This document shows positions 1 through 11,310 of a stretch of 64,000 bases of DNA, one piece after another. A model generated the notes under the pieces. The model did no database searches and had not been told where the DNA came from. It saw nothing but the letters and a program-made list of their open reading frames with translations. The stretch comes from Alloalcanivorax marinus. GTDB taxonomy: Bacteria; Pseudomonadota; Gammaproteobacteria; Pseudomonadales; Alcanivoracaceae. Position 1 is the first letter of the stretch, and each line of letters opens with the position of its first letter. The position numbers and the translations under genes are program-made. The stretch lies in the NCBI RefSeq assembly GCF_016785095.1, contig NZ_JAEKJB010000006.1:213263-277262 (forward strand), in the 5' to 3' direction.

Positions 1-2
1 AG

Positions 3-548
3 ACCAGCCTGCGCGCCATCACCAGCAAGGCCCGGGTCAACCTGGCGGCGGTCAATTACCACTTCGGGTCCAAGGAAGCGCTGATCCAGGCGGTGTTCGA
101 GCGCTACCTGACGCCGTTCTGCCTCGCCCTGGACGCCAAGCTGCAGGAGCTGGAGCAGGCCGGCGGTGTCGATCTGGAAAAGCTGTTCGGTCTGGCCTCC
201 CGGCTGGCGCTGGGCTCCCACGGCGATGAAACACGCCGGGCGATCATCTTCTTCCGCCTCGCCGGCCAGGCCTACAGCCAGCCCCAGGACCATCTGCGCG
301 CCTACCTGCGCGAGCACTACGGCGCCGTGTTCCGGCGCTTCCTGGCATTGCTGCACGCCGCCGTGCCAGAGGTGCCGTCCCTGGAGTTGTTCCTGCGCGT
401 GCATTTCTGCCTGGGCGCGGTGATCTTCACCCTGTCGGGCATGGAGTCGCTGCAGACCATCAGCAAGAAGGACTTCAACACCGACATCACCGCCGCCCGC
501 ATCACCCAGCAATTGCTGCCGTTCGTAGTGGGCGGCATTCGCGGCTGA
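3..548 (+). CDS. TetR-family transcriptional regulator, 5' end missing
   Basis: The frame is open from the window edge and reads through the second half of a TetR helix-turn-helix (ITSKARVNLAAVNYHFGSKE, the recognition helix and the YHFGSKE signature), so the true start lies upstream of the window. About 181 residues are visible, ending at TGA. The rest is helical and would be the ligand-binding and dimerisation domain. It resembles regulators with a TetR_C-type domain, but the ligand cannot be named. The next gene, an L,D-transpeptidase, starts about 95 bases downstream on the same strand. A decayed REP-like stretch (GGCCGCTCCTAC) lies between them. Family assignment is firm; function is unknown. 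Confidence 0.88.
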   Translation, partial: TSLRAITSKARVNLAAVNYHFGSKEALIQAVFERYLTPFCLALDAKLQELEQAGGVDLEKLFGLASRLALGSHGDETRRAIIFFRLAGQAYSQPQDHLRAYLREHYGAVFRRFLALLHAAVPEVPSLELFLRVHFCLGAVIFTLSGMESLQTISKKDFNTDITAARITQQLLPFVVGGIRG

Positions 549-642
549 AGCGGTACGCCGCCCGGCCGCTCCTACAAGGTCCTGCCCGACGTTCGGGGGT
601 TTGCCGTTCCCGCGATGGCCGGGATTGCTGTATCGTTTCGTC

Positions 643-1116
643 ATGCTGATTACCGTATCCCTCTCCGACCAGACCCTGACGCTCCAGGACGGAGCCGAAA
701 GACACCTGTTCCCGGTTTCCACCGCCGCCGCCGGCGCCGGCAACCGGTGCGGCAGCAACGCCACGCCACTGGGTCGCCACCTGGTGCGCGCGCGCTTTGG
801 CGCCGGCCTGCCGGAGGGCGCCGTGTTCCAGGGCCGCCGCTTCCACGGCGAAATTCATGATCCGGCGCGGGCTGCCGAACACCCGGACCGGGATTGGATC
901 CTGAGTCGCATTCTGTGGCTCGGCGGCCTGGAACCGGGCCTTAATCTGGGCGGCGACGTGGATAGTTTCCGGCGCTTTATTTATATTCACGGCACGCCGG
1001 ACAGCGAGCCCATGGGCACGCCGGCGTCGCACGGTTGCATCCGCATGCGCAACACGGATGTGATCGCACTCTTTGCCCGGGTGCCGGTGGCCACGCCGGT
1101 GACCCTCGTCGACTAA
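643..1116 (+). CDS. L,D-transpeptidase (YkuD/ErfK family)
   Basis: A 157-residue protein made of little more than one YkuD catalytic domain. Near the C-terminus it has IYIHGTP followed by ASHGCIRM, the His and Ser-His-Gly-Cys motif in which Cys is the nucleophile. The family cross-links peptidoglycan stem peptides (3-3 links) or attaches proteins to them. The ATG at 643 begins the first beta strand (MLITVSLSDQTLTL); an upstream TTG at 601 would only add unrelated residues. No signal peptide is seen, so it may belong to the short YkuD group that lacks an obvious export signal. It ends 11 bases before nagZ, which also acts in wall metabolism, so co-transcription is plausible. Confidence 0.88.
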   Translation: MLITVSLSDQTLTLQDGAERHLFPVSTAAAGAGNRCGSNATPLGRHLVRARFGAGLPEGAVFQGRRFHGEIHDPARAAEHPDRDWILSRILWLGGLEPGLNLGGDVDSFRRFIYIHGTPDSEPMGTPASHGCIRMRNTDVIALFARVPVATPVTLVD

Positions 1117-1127
1117 GACCACAGCCC

Positions 1128-2147
1128 ATGCCAACAGACATCGAGACCCAGCCCTTGCTGATGCTGGACCTGGCCGGCCTTACCCCGGACCAGGAGGAAC
1201 GGGAGCTGCTGCGCCACCCGGCGGTGGGCGGCCTGATCCTGTTCAGCCGCAACTACCAGGAGCCGGAACAGCTTCATCAACTGGTGCGCGCGGTGCGCGC
1301 CGAACGCCCGGAACTGCTCATCGCCGTGGACCAGGAGGGCGGCCGCGTGCAGCGTTTCCGCACCGAGTTCACCCGCCTGCCGCCCATGGCCACCCTGGGT
1401 CGCTACCACGATCGCGAGCCGCAAGGCGCCCTTCAGGCCGCCGATCTGCTGGGTGAATTGATGGCCGATGAGCTGCGCGCCTTCGACCTGGACATCAGCT
1501 TCGCGCCGGTGCTGGACCTGGACCACGGCAACTCCAGCGTGATTGGCGACCGCAGTTTCCACGCCGATCCGCGCCAGGTGGTGGCGTTGGCCGGCGCCTT
1601 CATCGACGGCATGACCCGCGCCGGCATGGCCGCCACCGGCAAGCACTTCCCCGGCCACGGCCACGTGGCCGCGGACTCCCACCTGGAATTGCCCGAGGAC
1701 CCCCGTGACCGGGACGCCCTGGAAGCGGATCTGGCGCCGTTCCGAGCCCTGGCCGGGCGCCTGGAAGGCATCATGCCGGCCCATGTGCGCTATCCGGCGG
1801 TGGCGCCGGAGCCGGCGGGATTCTCCGCCCACTGGCTGGGCCGGGTGCTGCGTGGCGAATGCGGCTATCGCGGCGTGATCTTCTCCGACGATCTGGCCAT
1901 GGCCGGTGCCGCCGTGGCCGGCGATTACCCGAGCCGCGCCGAGGCGGCCCTCGGCGCCGGCTGCGACATGGTGCTGGTGTGCAATGATCGGCCCGGCGCC
2001 GTGGCGGTGCTGGAATGGCTGGAAGGTCGCTGCTTCGACACCCGCGTGCCCGCCGCCGGCCTGCGCGGTCGCGCCCGCGCGCCCATGGACCTGAGCCGCC
2101 GGCGCCAGGCCGGCGACGTCGCCGATTTACTGCTTAAGGACGCGTAA
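1128..2147 (+). CDS. nagZ: beta-N-acetylhexosaminidase NagZ
   Basis: A 339-residue glycoside hydrolase family 3 enzyme. It removes N-acetylglucosamine from anhydro-muropeptides in the cytoplasm during cell-wall recycling. Visible family motifs are AVDQEGGRVQR, the KHFPGHG loop followed by DSH (the His that acts as general acid in NagZ lies in this loop), and IFSDDLAMAGA, which contains the catalytic nucleophile Asp. The length matches the family (about 335-340). The ATG at 1128 is chosen because homology starts there; further upstream the frame runs into the preceding gene. The stop overlaps the next ATG by one base (TAATG), so it is translationally coupled to the MscS channel gene. Pseudomonas aeruginosa has nagZ in the same neighbourhood. 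Confidence 0.95.
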   Translation: MPTDIETQPLLMLDLAGLTPDQEERELLRHPAVGGLILFSRNYQEPEQLHQLVRAVRAERPELLIAVDQEGGRVQRFRTEFTRLPPMATLGRYHDREPQGALQAADLLGELMADELRAFDLDISFAPVLDLDHGNSSVIGDRSFHADPRQVVALAGAFIDGMTRAGMAATGKHFPGHGHVAADSHLELPEDPRDRDALEADLAPFRALAGRLEGIMPAHVRYPAVAPEPAGFSAHWLGRVLRGECGYRGVIFSDDLAMAGAAVAGDYPSRAEAALGAGCDMVLVCNDRPGAVAVLEWLEGRCFDTRVPAAGLRGRARAPMDLSRRRQAGDVADLLLKDA

Positions 2148-3395
2148 TGGACTGGCAAGCCCTCACTGACTGGCGCCAACTGCTGATCTGGCCCGGCCCG
2201 GAAACCCAGACCGTGGTCTGGCTGGCCCAGGTGTTCGCCGTGGTGTTCTGCACCGTGGCCACCAATTTCATTCTGATGCGGGTGATCGACCTGCTCGATC
2301 ACCTCAGCGACAAAACCGAAAATCTTTGGGACGACGCCCTGCTGGAGGCGGCCCGCGTGCCGGTGCGCCTGTTGCTGTGGGTGGTGGGGCTGTCGGTGGC
2401 CGCGGAGATGCTGCAATCGGTATCCGAGAGCGCCATCTTCGAATACGTCTCGGAAGTGCGCCGGGTGGCCTTCATCGCCATCATTGCCTACTTCCTGACC
2501 CGCCTGGTCACCAATATCGAGACCAACCTGGTCAACCCGAACCGGGTCAAGAAGCCCATGGACAAGACCACCGCCAACGCGGTGGGCAAGCTGCTGCGCA
2601 TCTCGGTGATGATCACCGCCCTGCTGATCATCCTCCAGGCGCTGGGCTACAGCATCTCCGGCGTGCTCGCCTTCGGTGGCGTGGGCGGCATCGCGGTGGC
2701 CTACGCCGCCAAGGACCTGCTCGCCAACTTCTTCGGCGGCATGATGGTGTACCTGGACAAACCCTTCAAAGTGGGGGAGTGGGTGCGTTCCCCGGATCGT
2801 TCCATCGAGGGCACTGTGGAGCACATCGGCTGGCGGCTGACGCGCATCCGCACCTTTGATCAGCGTCCGCTGTATGTGCCCAACTCCCTGTTCACCACGG
2901 TGGTGCTGGAGAACCCGTCACGGATGCTCAACCGCCGCATCAACGAGAAGATCGGCATCCGCTACGACGATTGGCGGGTGATGCCCGACATCGTCGCCGC
3001 CGTGCGCCAGATGCTGATCGACCATGAGGACATGGAAACCGATCACCGCACCCTGATCGTCAACTTCGATCACTACGGTGACTCCTACATCGAGTTCTTT
3101 ATCTACACCTTCACCAAGACCACCGACTGGGTGCGCTACCACGAAATCAAGCAGGACGTGCTCATGCGCATCATGCACATCGTGGACGAGCACGGCGCGG
3201 AATTCGCGTTCCCCACGCGCACCCTGCACATGCACACCAGCGAGCCCGCCGGCGACGACGACCAGGCCCCGGCGGACGACCAGGGCGGCGGCCAAGCGCC
3301 GCCCGCGCGCGGCCAGCGTGCTTCGCACCGGGCGCCCCGCAACCGGCGGGACCACCGCCAGGGCTGGAAAGGCGAACAGGATCAGGAGACAGGCA

Positions 3396-3412
<17 letters not shown>
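2147..3412 (+). CDS. MscS-family mechanosensitive ion channel
   Basis: A 421-residue inner-membrane protein. Four hydrophobic segments (roughly residues 22-42, 65-85, 103-122 and 145-165) precede the pore helix, whose glycine/alanine-rich pattern GGVGGIAVAYAAKDLLANFF is diagnostic of MscS. The cytoplasmic beta domain follows, with GTVEHIGWRLTRIRTFD and VPNSLF. The family releases small solutes when membrane tension rises. Residues from about 365 onward are Pro/Gly/Arg-rich, low in complexity and probably disordered. The end overlaps the start of hpt by 17 bases, so the gene is part of the nagZ-mscS-hpt-MTIP run. Confidence 0.92.
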
Positions 3413-5933
<2,521 letters not shown>

Positions 5934-6067
5934 CTCGCGGCGTATCGCGCGCGACTTCCGCCCGGTCGCTCCTGCTGCATCCTTCAACCGCCAATTGCGC
6001 ACCACTACCGGGCACCGCCGCGTCGCCGCCGGTTAAAATGGCCCACCACTCACAGTAGGACGTGAAC

Positions 6068-6883
6068 ATGCCGGACAACCCTCTGTTTGAATCGCTCAAA
6101 CGCGCCGCCGATGACCCCGCCGCGCGCCCCGAATTCTACCGCCGGTTGCTGACCGCCGAGATCTTCGTGATCGGCCACGGAGACGGTTCCAGCGAAGGGA
6201 GGGGCACGGTACCGGCCGGCGCCCACCTCTCCATCGAACACTGGCAAAACGCCGAGGGCGAAGCGGTGATCCCGTTCTTCACCGATTTGGAAGCATTGCA
6301 GCGGGCCATCGATGAGGAAAAGAGCTACCTGGGTCTGCCGGCGCGCAGCCTGTTCGAAATGACCGCTGGCACCCGACTGGTGCTCAACCCTCGTTCCGAT
6401 TACGGCAAGGAATTCCATCCCGAGGAAGTTCGTTCGCTGCTGGAGAACGGCAGCAATCATTCCCCGGAAACCCGTCGGACGGAAGCCGACACCGACGTAC
6501 TGCTCGGCCAGCCCTCGGAATACCCCACCGCCATGGTGGAAGCGCTCCAGCGCCTGCTGACCGGCTACCCGGAAGTCGAAGCCGCCTATCTATGCCTGAT
6601 GCAACAGGGTGGCGAATCGCCCCAGCAAAGTCTGGTGGTGGGCCTGCGCGGCGGCAACCTGGAGCGCGCCCGCCTCGCCGCCGGCTCGGTGATCGCCGAC
6701 ACCGCGCCGCAAGGGCGCGCCGTGGACCTGATCGAGATCAGCAGTGACGCGCAGGAGGGCGGCCTGGCCGGTTACCTGCGTGACGAGACCACGCCGTTCC
6801 ATGAACGACAACAGGCGGCTCGGACGCGGTCGGACGACGCCCCGCGCCGGCCCTGGTGGCGCCGCCTGTTCGGCGGGGGATGA
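6068..6883 (+). CDS. SseB-like protein (enhanced serine sensitivity family)
   Basis: A 271-residue soluble protein. The N-terminal part (about residues 5-125) fits the SseB N-terminal domain, with FYRRLLTAEIFVIGHGD and VIPFFTDLEALQRAI. The middle (about 145-235) fits the SseB C-terminal domain, with LGQPSEYPTAMVEALQRLL. The last 30 residues are Arg/Trp-rich. SseB-like proteins were named from serine sensitivity in E. coli; the biochemical role is unclear. The ATG at 6068 is preferred over an in-frame GTG at 6062 because AGGA lies seven bases before it. It is the last gene before the compositionally different nitrilase island. Confidence 0.82.
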   Translation: MPDNPLFESLKRAADDPAARPEFYRRLLTAEIFVIGHGDGSSEGRGTVPAGAHLSIEHWQNAEGEAVIPFFTDLEALQRAIDEEKSYLGLPARSLFEMTAGTRLVLNPRSDYGKEFHPEEVRSLLENGSNHSPETRRTEADTDVLLGQPSEYPTAMVEALQRLLTGYPEVEAAYLCLMQQGGESPQQSLVVGLRGGNLERARLAAGSVIADTAPQGRAVDLIEISSDAQEGGLAGYLRDETTPFHERQQAARTRSDDAPRRPWWRRLFGGG

Positions 6884-6907
6884 TGGGGCCGGTGTCCCGC
6901 GTGGATG

Positions 6908-7432
6908 TCAGTCATCTACTTGGATCTCGAACACATTCAGGGTCATCGCCACGCAGGTGTAATATCCGATTAAACCCACCAGGTTGACCACTACGCGCAA
7001 ACCAAAGCGACCAATGGCCTCCTCGAAAAGGTGGTCGGAGACTCGACTGGAATGATGCAATTGCTTGGTGAAACGGTATATGAACTGCTCATCGGGGGCA
7101 TCGAAATCGGGTGCCACACCTGTACGGATTGCCTCCAAGGCCGCCGGTGACAATCCGGATTCCACGGCAATCGGGTGATGGATTCGCCACTCGGTCATGG
7201 AGCGCCAATGTGCCGCCGTGACCAATACCGCCAATTCGGCGAGTCTTGTTGGCAACCCGCTTTGATAGCGGCATACGGAGCCCAGACGCTGGGCATGCGT
7301 TGCGAAATCAGGGCTGTGTATCCAGGCGTGGAAAGGACCGGTCAAACGACCTCGAGGGCCGGCGATGATCTCGTCGGCCACCGTCATTTGTTCGGTGTTC
7401 ATGATCGATTTGTCGGTAGGGGGAAGCCGCAT
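6908..7432 (-). CDS. carboxymuconolactone decarboxylase-like protein
   Basis: A 174-residue all-helical protein of the CMD/AhpD superfamily. The central region (LPTRLAELAVLVTAAHWRS, then EWRIHHPIAVESGL) matches the CMD core, in which a helix carries the E...H residues. There is no CXXC pair, so it is not an AhpD-type peroxidase reductase. The ATG at 7432 lies 13 bases after AGGAG, rather far; the ATG at 7402 is an alternative without a good ribosome site. It is the last gene of the minus-strand MFS-nitrilase-SnoaL-CMD operon. Substrate unknown; a decarboxylation or hydration step on the acid made by the nitrilase is possible but unproven. Confidence 0.8.
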   Translation of the reverse strand: MRLPPTDKSIMNTEQMTVADEIIAGPRGRLTGPFHAWIHSPDFATHAQRLGSVCRYQSGLPTRLAELAVLVTAAHWRSMTEWRIHHPIAVESGLSPAALEAIRTGVAPDFDAPDEQFIYRFTKQLHHSSRVSDHLFEEAIGRFGLRVVVNLVGLIGYYTCVAMTLNVFEIQVDD

Positions 7433-7456
7433 GATACTGCTCTTTCTCCTTTTTTT

Positions 7457-7490
7457 CCTGACCGTGCGGGCTGAAGCCCGCACGGTCAGG
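7457..7490. repeat. perfect 16-bp hairpin inside the nitrilase operon
   Basis: CCTGACCGTGCGGGCT is followed after two bases by its exact reverse complement. It lies between the SnoaL-like and CMD-like genes. Read on the operon's strand it is followed by A residues and then the AGGAG of the next gene, not by U residues. It therefore looks like an RNA-stability or translation-control hairpin rather than an intrinsic terminator. Confidence 0.7.
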
Positions 7491-7497
7491 CGGGGAG

Positions 7498-7977
7498 TCA
7501 CCGCACGGAAAATTCCACCGCGCTTTCCGAGGTTTCCAGTCGTTTGACGAGACCGTAGATGTCACCCAATACCCAAAGATCCCTGATTTTGTCGCCCTCG
7601 AAGGTGAAGATCGGGGCGCCGTGCCACCAGACACGCTCCTGGGTGGGTGGGTGTCCGAAGAAGAGGTCCCGGTGGATGCCATGGAAGCGCAGTTTGCCCG
7701 AAACCTGATCACCTTCCTCAATGAGGTCCAGGATGTCGGAGGTATAATCCTCCAACGCTTCGGTTAGCCATAGCACGTATTGTTTAAATTGTTCGTGGCC
7801 AATCAGTACAGGGCCCAAAGAGCCTCTGAAAGTGAAGTTTTGGTGGAAGACCTTGGGGATCAATTCAACCTTTTGTTGGTCCCATATGTCCTTATAGAAA
7901 ACCCTAACAATGTTCTTCCTAGTGGAAAGATGGCTGGGGTTCAGATCAATTTCGTTTTCTTCAGGCAAGCTTCGCAT
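7498..7977 (-). CDS. SnoaL-like (NTF2-fold) protein
   Basis: A 159-residue protein with the NTF2/SnoaL pattern: an early helix (RKNIVRVFYKDIWDQ), then FHQNFTFRG, HEQFKQYVLWLTEAL and strands ending GAPIFTFEGDKIRDLWVLGD. SnoaL-like proteins are small alpha+beta barrels that serve as cyclases, isomerases, hydratases or binding proteins, so the reaction cannot be given. The ATG at 7977 follows AGGAG by 12 bases; translation further upstream would overlap the nitrilase gene. It lies 37 bases after the nitrilase stop and is clearly in the same transcript. Codon use is lower in GC than that of the housekeeping genes around it. Confidence 0.78.
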   Translation of the reverse strand: MRSLPEENEIDLNPSHLSTRKNIVRVFYKDIWDQQKVELIPKVFHQNFTFRGSLGPVLIGHEQFKQYVLWLTEALEDYTSDILDLIEEGDQVSGKLRFHGIHRDLFFGHPPTQERVWWHGAPIFTFEGDKIRDLWVLGDIYGLVKRLETSESAVEFSVR

Positions 7978-8014
7978 GTGCGGATATGTCTCCTTTTCAA
8001 GGTCGGGGCCGGGG

Positions 8015-8944
8015 TTATTCAAATACAACGGGGGGCATCGGAGCTTCGTTGACATGAAGGCGAAAGATGTCGGAACGGGCGTAGTGGCCCGCCACGTCAA
8101 AGTCGTATTTGGCCCGAGCCAGATCGGCGAGGTCGAGATCATGAACAAGAATGTCATCCTCATCGAAAACAGGGCCGGCGAGGATTTCGCCTAGAGGACT
8201 GATGATGCAACTCCCGCCTCTCATCAACACGGTTTCCGGATCGTTGCCCTGAATGGCCTGATACCATTCGGGTGCGTCTTTACGCCGTAGATGCTGGCAA
8301 GCGGAGAGCACGAAGCAGCGGCCTTCCAGTGCGACATGCTGCATGGTGGGCACCCAGGTTGGCCGGTTATCCGCAGTCGGCGCACAGTAAATTTGCACGC
8401 CTTTGGCGTACATGGCCATGCGCATCAGTGGCATGTAGTTTTCCCAACAAATCACGGCGCCAAGGCGTCCGAAAGGCGTGTCGAAGATGGGTAGGGTCGA
8501 GCCGTCCCCGGAGCCCCAAACCAATCGTTCGCCAGCCGTCGGCATCAGCTTCCTGTGCTTGCCGAGCAGCCTGCCCTCCGGGCCAAGGAACAAGGCCGTG
8601 CAGTAAAGTGTGCCACCACTTCGCTCGATGACGCCGATGACAATATATAGATTCAGGTCGCCTGCGATCTGCGCAAGGCGCTCGCTATGCACTGAGGGCA
8701 CCTCGATGGCGCTGTCGTAATAGCGCCGGTAGTCTTCCCGCCCCCCTGGAGTGCGTCCGCCGATAGTTGAGCCGAAATCAAGGCCCTTTGGATAGGCCGA
8801 TACGAAGGCCTCGGGGAACACCACCAGTTGTGCACCCTGCTGCGCCGCCAAAACGGCATTCTTCTCAACTTTATCGAGCGTGGCATCGATATCGAACATC
8901 GCCGATCCGGTCTGTACGACCGCTGCGCGTACGTGGTTTTGCAT
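8015..8944 (-). CDS. nitrilase
   Basis: A 309-residue member of the nitrilase branch of the C-N hydrolase superfamily. The catalytic triad is visible: Glu45 (VVFPEAFVSAYPKG), Lys132 (HRKLMPT) and Cys166 (GAVICWENYMPL). The CWEN-x-MPL context is typical of true nitrilases, which convert R-CN to the carboxylic acid plus ammonia, rather than amidases. Length is slightly under the usual 320-350. The start has AGGAG seven bases upstream. It lies between the MFS transporter and the SnoaL-like gene in one operon, which suggests uptake of a nitrile or export of its acid, followed by further steps. The exact substrate, aliphatic or aromatic, is not readable from sequence alone. Confidence 0.9.
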   Translation of the reverse strand: MQNHVRAAVVQTGSAMFDIDATLDKVEKNAVLAAQQGAQLVVFPEAFVSAYPKGLDFGSTIGGRTPGGREDYRRYYDSAIEVPSVHSERLAQIAGDLNLYIVIGVIERSGGTLYCTALFLGPEGRLLGKHRKLMPTAGERLVWGSGDGSTLPIFDTPFGRLGAVICWENYMPLMRMAMYAKGVQIYCAPTADNRPTWVPTMQHVALEGRCFVLSACQHLRRKDAPEWYQAIQGNDPETVLMRGGSCIISPLGEILAGPVFDEDDILVHDLDLADLARAKYDFDVAGHYARSDIFRLHVNEAPMPPVVFE

Positions 8945-8967
8945 GTCAGTCTCCTACTGAATATTGG

Positions 8968-10260
8968 TTAAGAGGTGGTGCGCGTCGGGGTGTTGACCGG
9001 CAGCTCATCGCCGACCAGGGGCTCGTTCTGATTGGAGTCCAGTGCAACACCCTGTGTCTCTGGCAGGAACAGGAGCGCGATAATGGCAATGCCATAGGCC
9101 CCAACGGTGTAGATACCGATGGCCATGCCCAGCGGCATGGTGGCGCTCAATAAGCCGACCAACGCGGGGAAGAAGGCCCCGACGCCCCTGCCGAGGTTGT
9201 ACGCGAAGCCCTGGCCGGTACCGCGCAGTTCGGTGGGAAACAGCTCAGCGTAGAATGCACCGGTTGGAGCGAACATGGCATTGGCGAACAGTCCCAGCGG
9301 GAAGCCCAGGATCAACATGGCGGAATTCGAGAGTGGCGCGAACATATACAGGCAAACCATCGCCGCGGATAGGATGCCAAAAGTCATTAGTGTCTTTTTG
9401 CGACCGAGTGCATCCGCGCAATGCGCACCTAGCAGAAAACCCAGAAATGCACCAATAATGACCACCGCAAGATAGGAGCCGGTCCCAAGCACCGAAAGGT
9501 TGCGCTCGGTTTTCAAATAGGTGGGAAGCCAGGTGACCACGGCGTAGTAACCCCCTTGCATGCCAATGGCAAATAAGGAAGATGCCAGGGTTTTTCGTAA
9601 AAGAGGGGGTTTGAAAATTGCTAGCGCACTAACTTTGTGCGCGGAAATCCGTTTTGCTTTTTCCTCAAAGGTGTCCGATTCCTTGACGTAGCGGCGAATC
9701 ACGACGATGAGAAAGGCGGGCAGGATGCCGAGCCAGAAGAGGCATCGCCATGCGTACTCCTGGGGTACGAGTGAAAACACCAAAGCATATACGAGTGCCG
9801 CGCCACCCCAACCTACCGCGAAGCCACTGTGTACCGTACCAGCCGCTCGACCACGATATTGTGGGCGAATAATTTCCGACATCAGAACAGCGCCAGCGGC
9901 CCACTCGCCGCCAAAACCAAGGCCTTGAAGAGCGCGCAGAACCAATAGCTGCTCGAAGTTCTGTGCAAACCCGCTCAGGAAGGTGAAAAGGGCAAACCAG
10001 GCGACGGTCAGTTTAAGGACCTGGACCCGACCGATACGATCACTCAGCCTGCCAGCCACGGCGCCGCCGACCGCGGAGAACACCAAGGCCACCGTGCCTA
10101 GATAACCAGCTTCGGCCCTGGTCATCCCCCATACAGCGACAAGAGTAGGTATAACAAAGCTGTATATTTGAACATCGAACGCATCCAGCGCCCAGCCACC
10201 GAAGCAGGCACTCATGGTGCGCCGCTCCTGTTTGTTAAGATCAGATATCCAGAGTTTCAT
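8968..10260 (-). CDS. MFS transporter, organic-acid/aromatic-acid type
   Basis: A 430-residue inner-membrane protein with about twelve hydrophobic helices. Landmarks are GGWALDAFDVQIYSFVIP in helix 1 (the D residues are typical of the acid:H+ symporter and sialate/lactate groups), GRLSDRIGRVQVL in the helix 2-3 loop, and the matching ADALGRKKTL motif in the second half. It is probably a proton-coupled carboxylate importer. It is the first gene of the operon that also holds the nitrilase, with AGAGGA before the ATG, and is divergent from the LysR regulator. The most economical reading is that it imports the nitrile's carboxylated substrate or product. Confidence 0.88.
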   Translation of the reverse strand: MKLWISDLNKQERRTMSACFGGWALDAFDVQIYSFVIPTLVAVWGMTRAEAGYLGTVALVFSAVGGAVAGRLSDRIGRVQVLKLTVAWFALFTFLSGFAQNFEQLLVLRALQGLGFGGEWAAGAVLMSEIIRPQYRGRAAGTVHSGFAVGWGGAALVYALVFSLVPQEYAWRCLFWLGILPAFLIVVIRRYVKESDTFEEKAKRISAHKVSALAIFKPPLLRKTLASSLFAIGMQGGYYAVVTWLPTYLKTERNLSVLGTGSYLAVVIIGAFLGFLLGAHCADALGRKKTLMTFGILSAAMVCLYMFAPLSNSAMLILGFPLGLFANAMFAPTGAFYAELFPTELRGTGQGFAYNLGRGVGAFFPALVGLLSATMPLGMAIGIYTVGAYGIAIIALLFLPETQGVALDSNQNEPLVGDELPVNTPTRTTS

Positions 10261-10413
10261 GGTTTTTCCTCTAGGGTTTTATCTGTTTCTGAGAGGCCCG
10301 TCTTGCTGGAATTCACAAAAAAACGCAGTATATTTTTGAGTTTTTTTTTACACAACAGGTAAAAAAACCACTGATGTCCGTGCATTTTTGCCTTGTTTTT
10401 ATGGAGGTTTTTT
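10261..10413. promoter_or_regulatory. divergent promoter region between MFS operon and LysR gene
   Basis: A 153-base, very T/A-rich stretch between two divergent starts, in contrast to the GC-rich surroundings. It contains CAGTATATTTTTGAG and long T runs. A LysR regulator normally binds such a region and controls both directions. No exact T-N11-A operator could be singled out with confidence. Confidence 0.5.
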
Positions 10414-11310
10414 ATGGCCAAACCTTCCTGGTCTGATTTGAATATTTTTCTGGAAGTGGCACGTGGACCATCGCTGGCCGCGGTTAGCGAAAGGCTTGGC
10501 GTGGATGTGACCACCGTGCGTAGGAGACTGGCGGGTCTCGAGGAGACGATTGGCATGAGCCTTTTTGAAAAAAAAGGCAGGTCGCTTAGCCTCAATACGG
10601 AAGGCGAACGCATTTACTCAATCGCCAGCCGCATGGAAGTGCTGAGCGAGGAGATCGCAAATAGCGTTACCGACGCATCACGTGATCTATTGGGCGTGGT
10701 GCGCATATCCACCATGGAGGGCTTTGGCAGTTTTTACCTGGCGCCGAAGCTGGGCATGCTTGTTGCCGCTCATCCGAACCTGAGTATTCAACTGGTGACG
10801 GCGCCACATATCGTAAATTTGGCGGAACGGGAGGCGGATATTTCCCTGAACATGATGGAGCCACAGCGTGGCCGTTTTCTGGTTGAGAAGCTGACTGGCT
10901 TTTCAGTCGGACTTTACGCGGCCCCCTCCTACCTGGAGCGCAGCGGGAGCCCGCGAAGCTTGGACGATCTGGAGGATCACGTCTTTGTGACCTACGTGGA
11001 GGATTTGATTGAGGTGCCCTATGTGCAGTGGCTACCCGACGTGATTGACTCTCCCAGAGTGAGCTTGAGTTGCAGTAGTCTGGTTGCCCAGTTTCAAGTT
11101 ACCTGCGCGGGTGCTGGCATGGCCATGCTGCCCGCCTTCATGGCCGAGAATGAGCCACGGTTGACCCGGTTGTTTCGGGACGAGATTCATCTGACCAGAG
11201 ACTGGTGGATGGTGGTGCATCGGGACCTTGAGAAGGTGCCCCGCATACGGGCCGTCATGGACTTTCTGCGGGGTATTACCCGTGAGGATGCCGACATCTT
11301 GCTTGGTTAG
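10414..11310 (+). CDS. LysR-family transcriptional regulator of the nitrilase operon
   Basis: A 298-residue regulator. The winged HTH is in the first 65 residues (SLAAVSERLGVDVTTVRRRL and the linker helix). The effector-binding domain follows, starting near GVVRISTMEGFGSFYLAP. The ATG at 10414 has GGAGG six bases before it. By position it should control the divergent MFS-nitrilase-SnoaL-CMD operon, with the nitrile or its acid as a likely inducer; this is inferred from LysR convention. Its stop overlaps the convergent mfd stop by four bases, so the island's right border is effectively at the mfd 3' end. Confidence 0.9.
   Translation: MAKPSWSDLNIFLEVARGPSLAAVSERLGVDVTTVRRRLAGLEETIGMSLFEKKGRSLSLNTEGERIYSIASRMEVLSEEIANSVTDASRDLLGVVRISTMEGFGSFYLAPKLGMLVAAHPNLSIQLVTAPHIVNLAEREADISLNMMEPQRGRFLVEKLTGFSVGLYAAPSYLERSGSPRSLDDLEDHVFVTYVEDLIEVPYVQWLPDVIDSPRVSLSCSSLVAQFQVTCAGAGMAMLPAFMAENEPRLTRLFRDEIHLTRDWWMVVHRDLEKVPRIRAVMDFLRGITREDADILLG

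Noticed and set aside
7457..7490. Reading the hairpin as an intrinsic terminator
   Set aside because: On the operon strand it is followed by A residues and a ribosome site, not by U residues; on the other strand no gene ends there.
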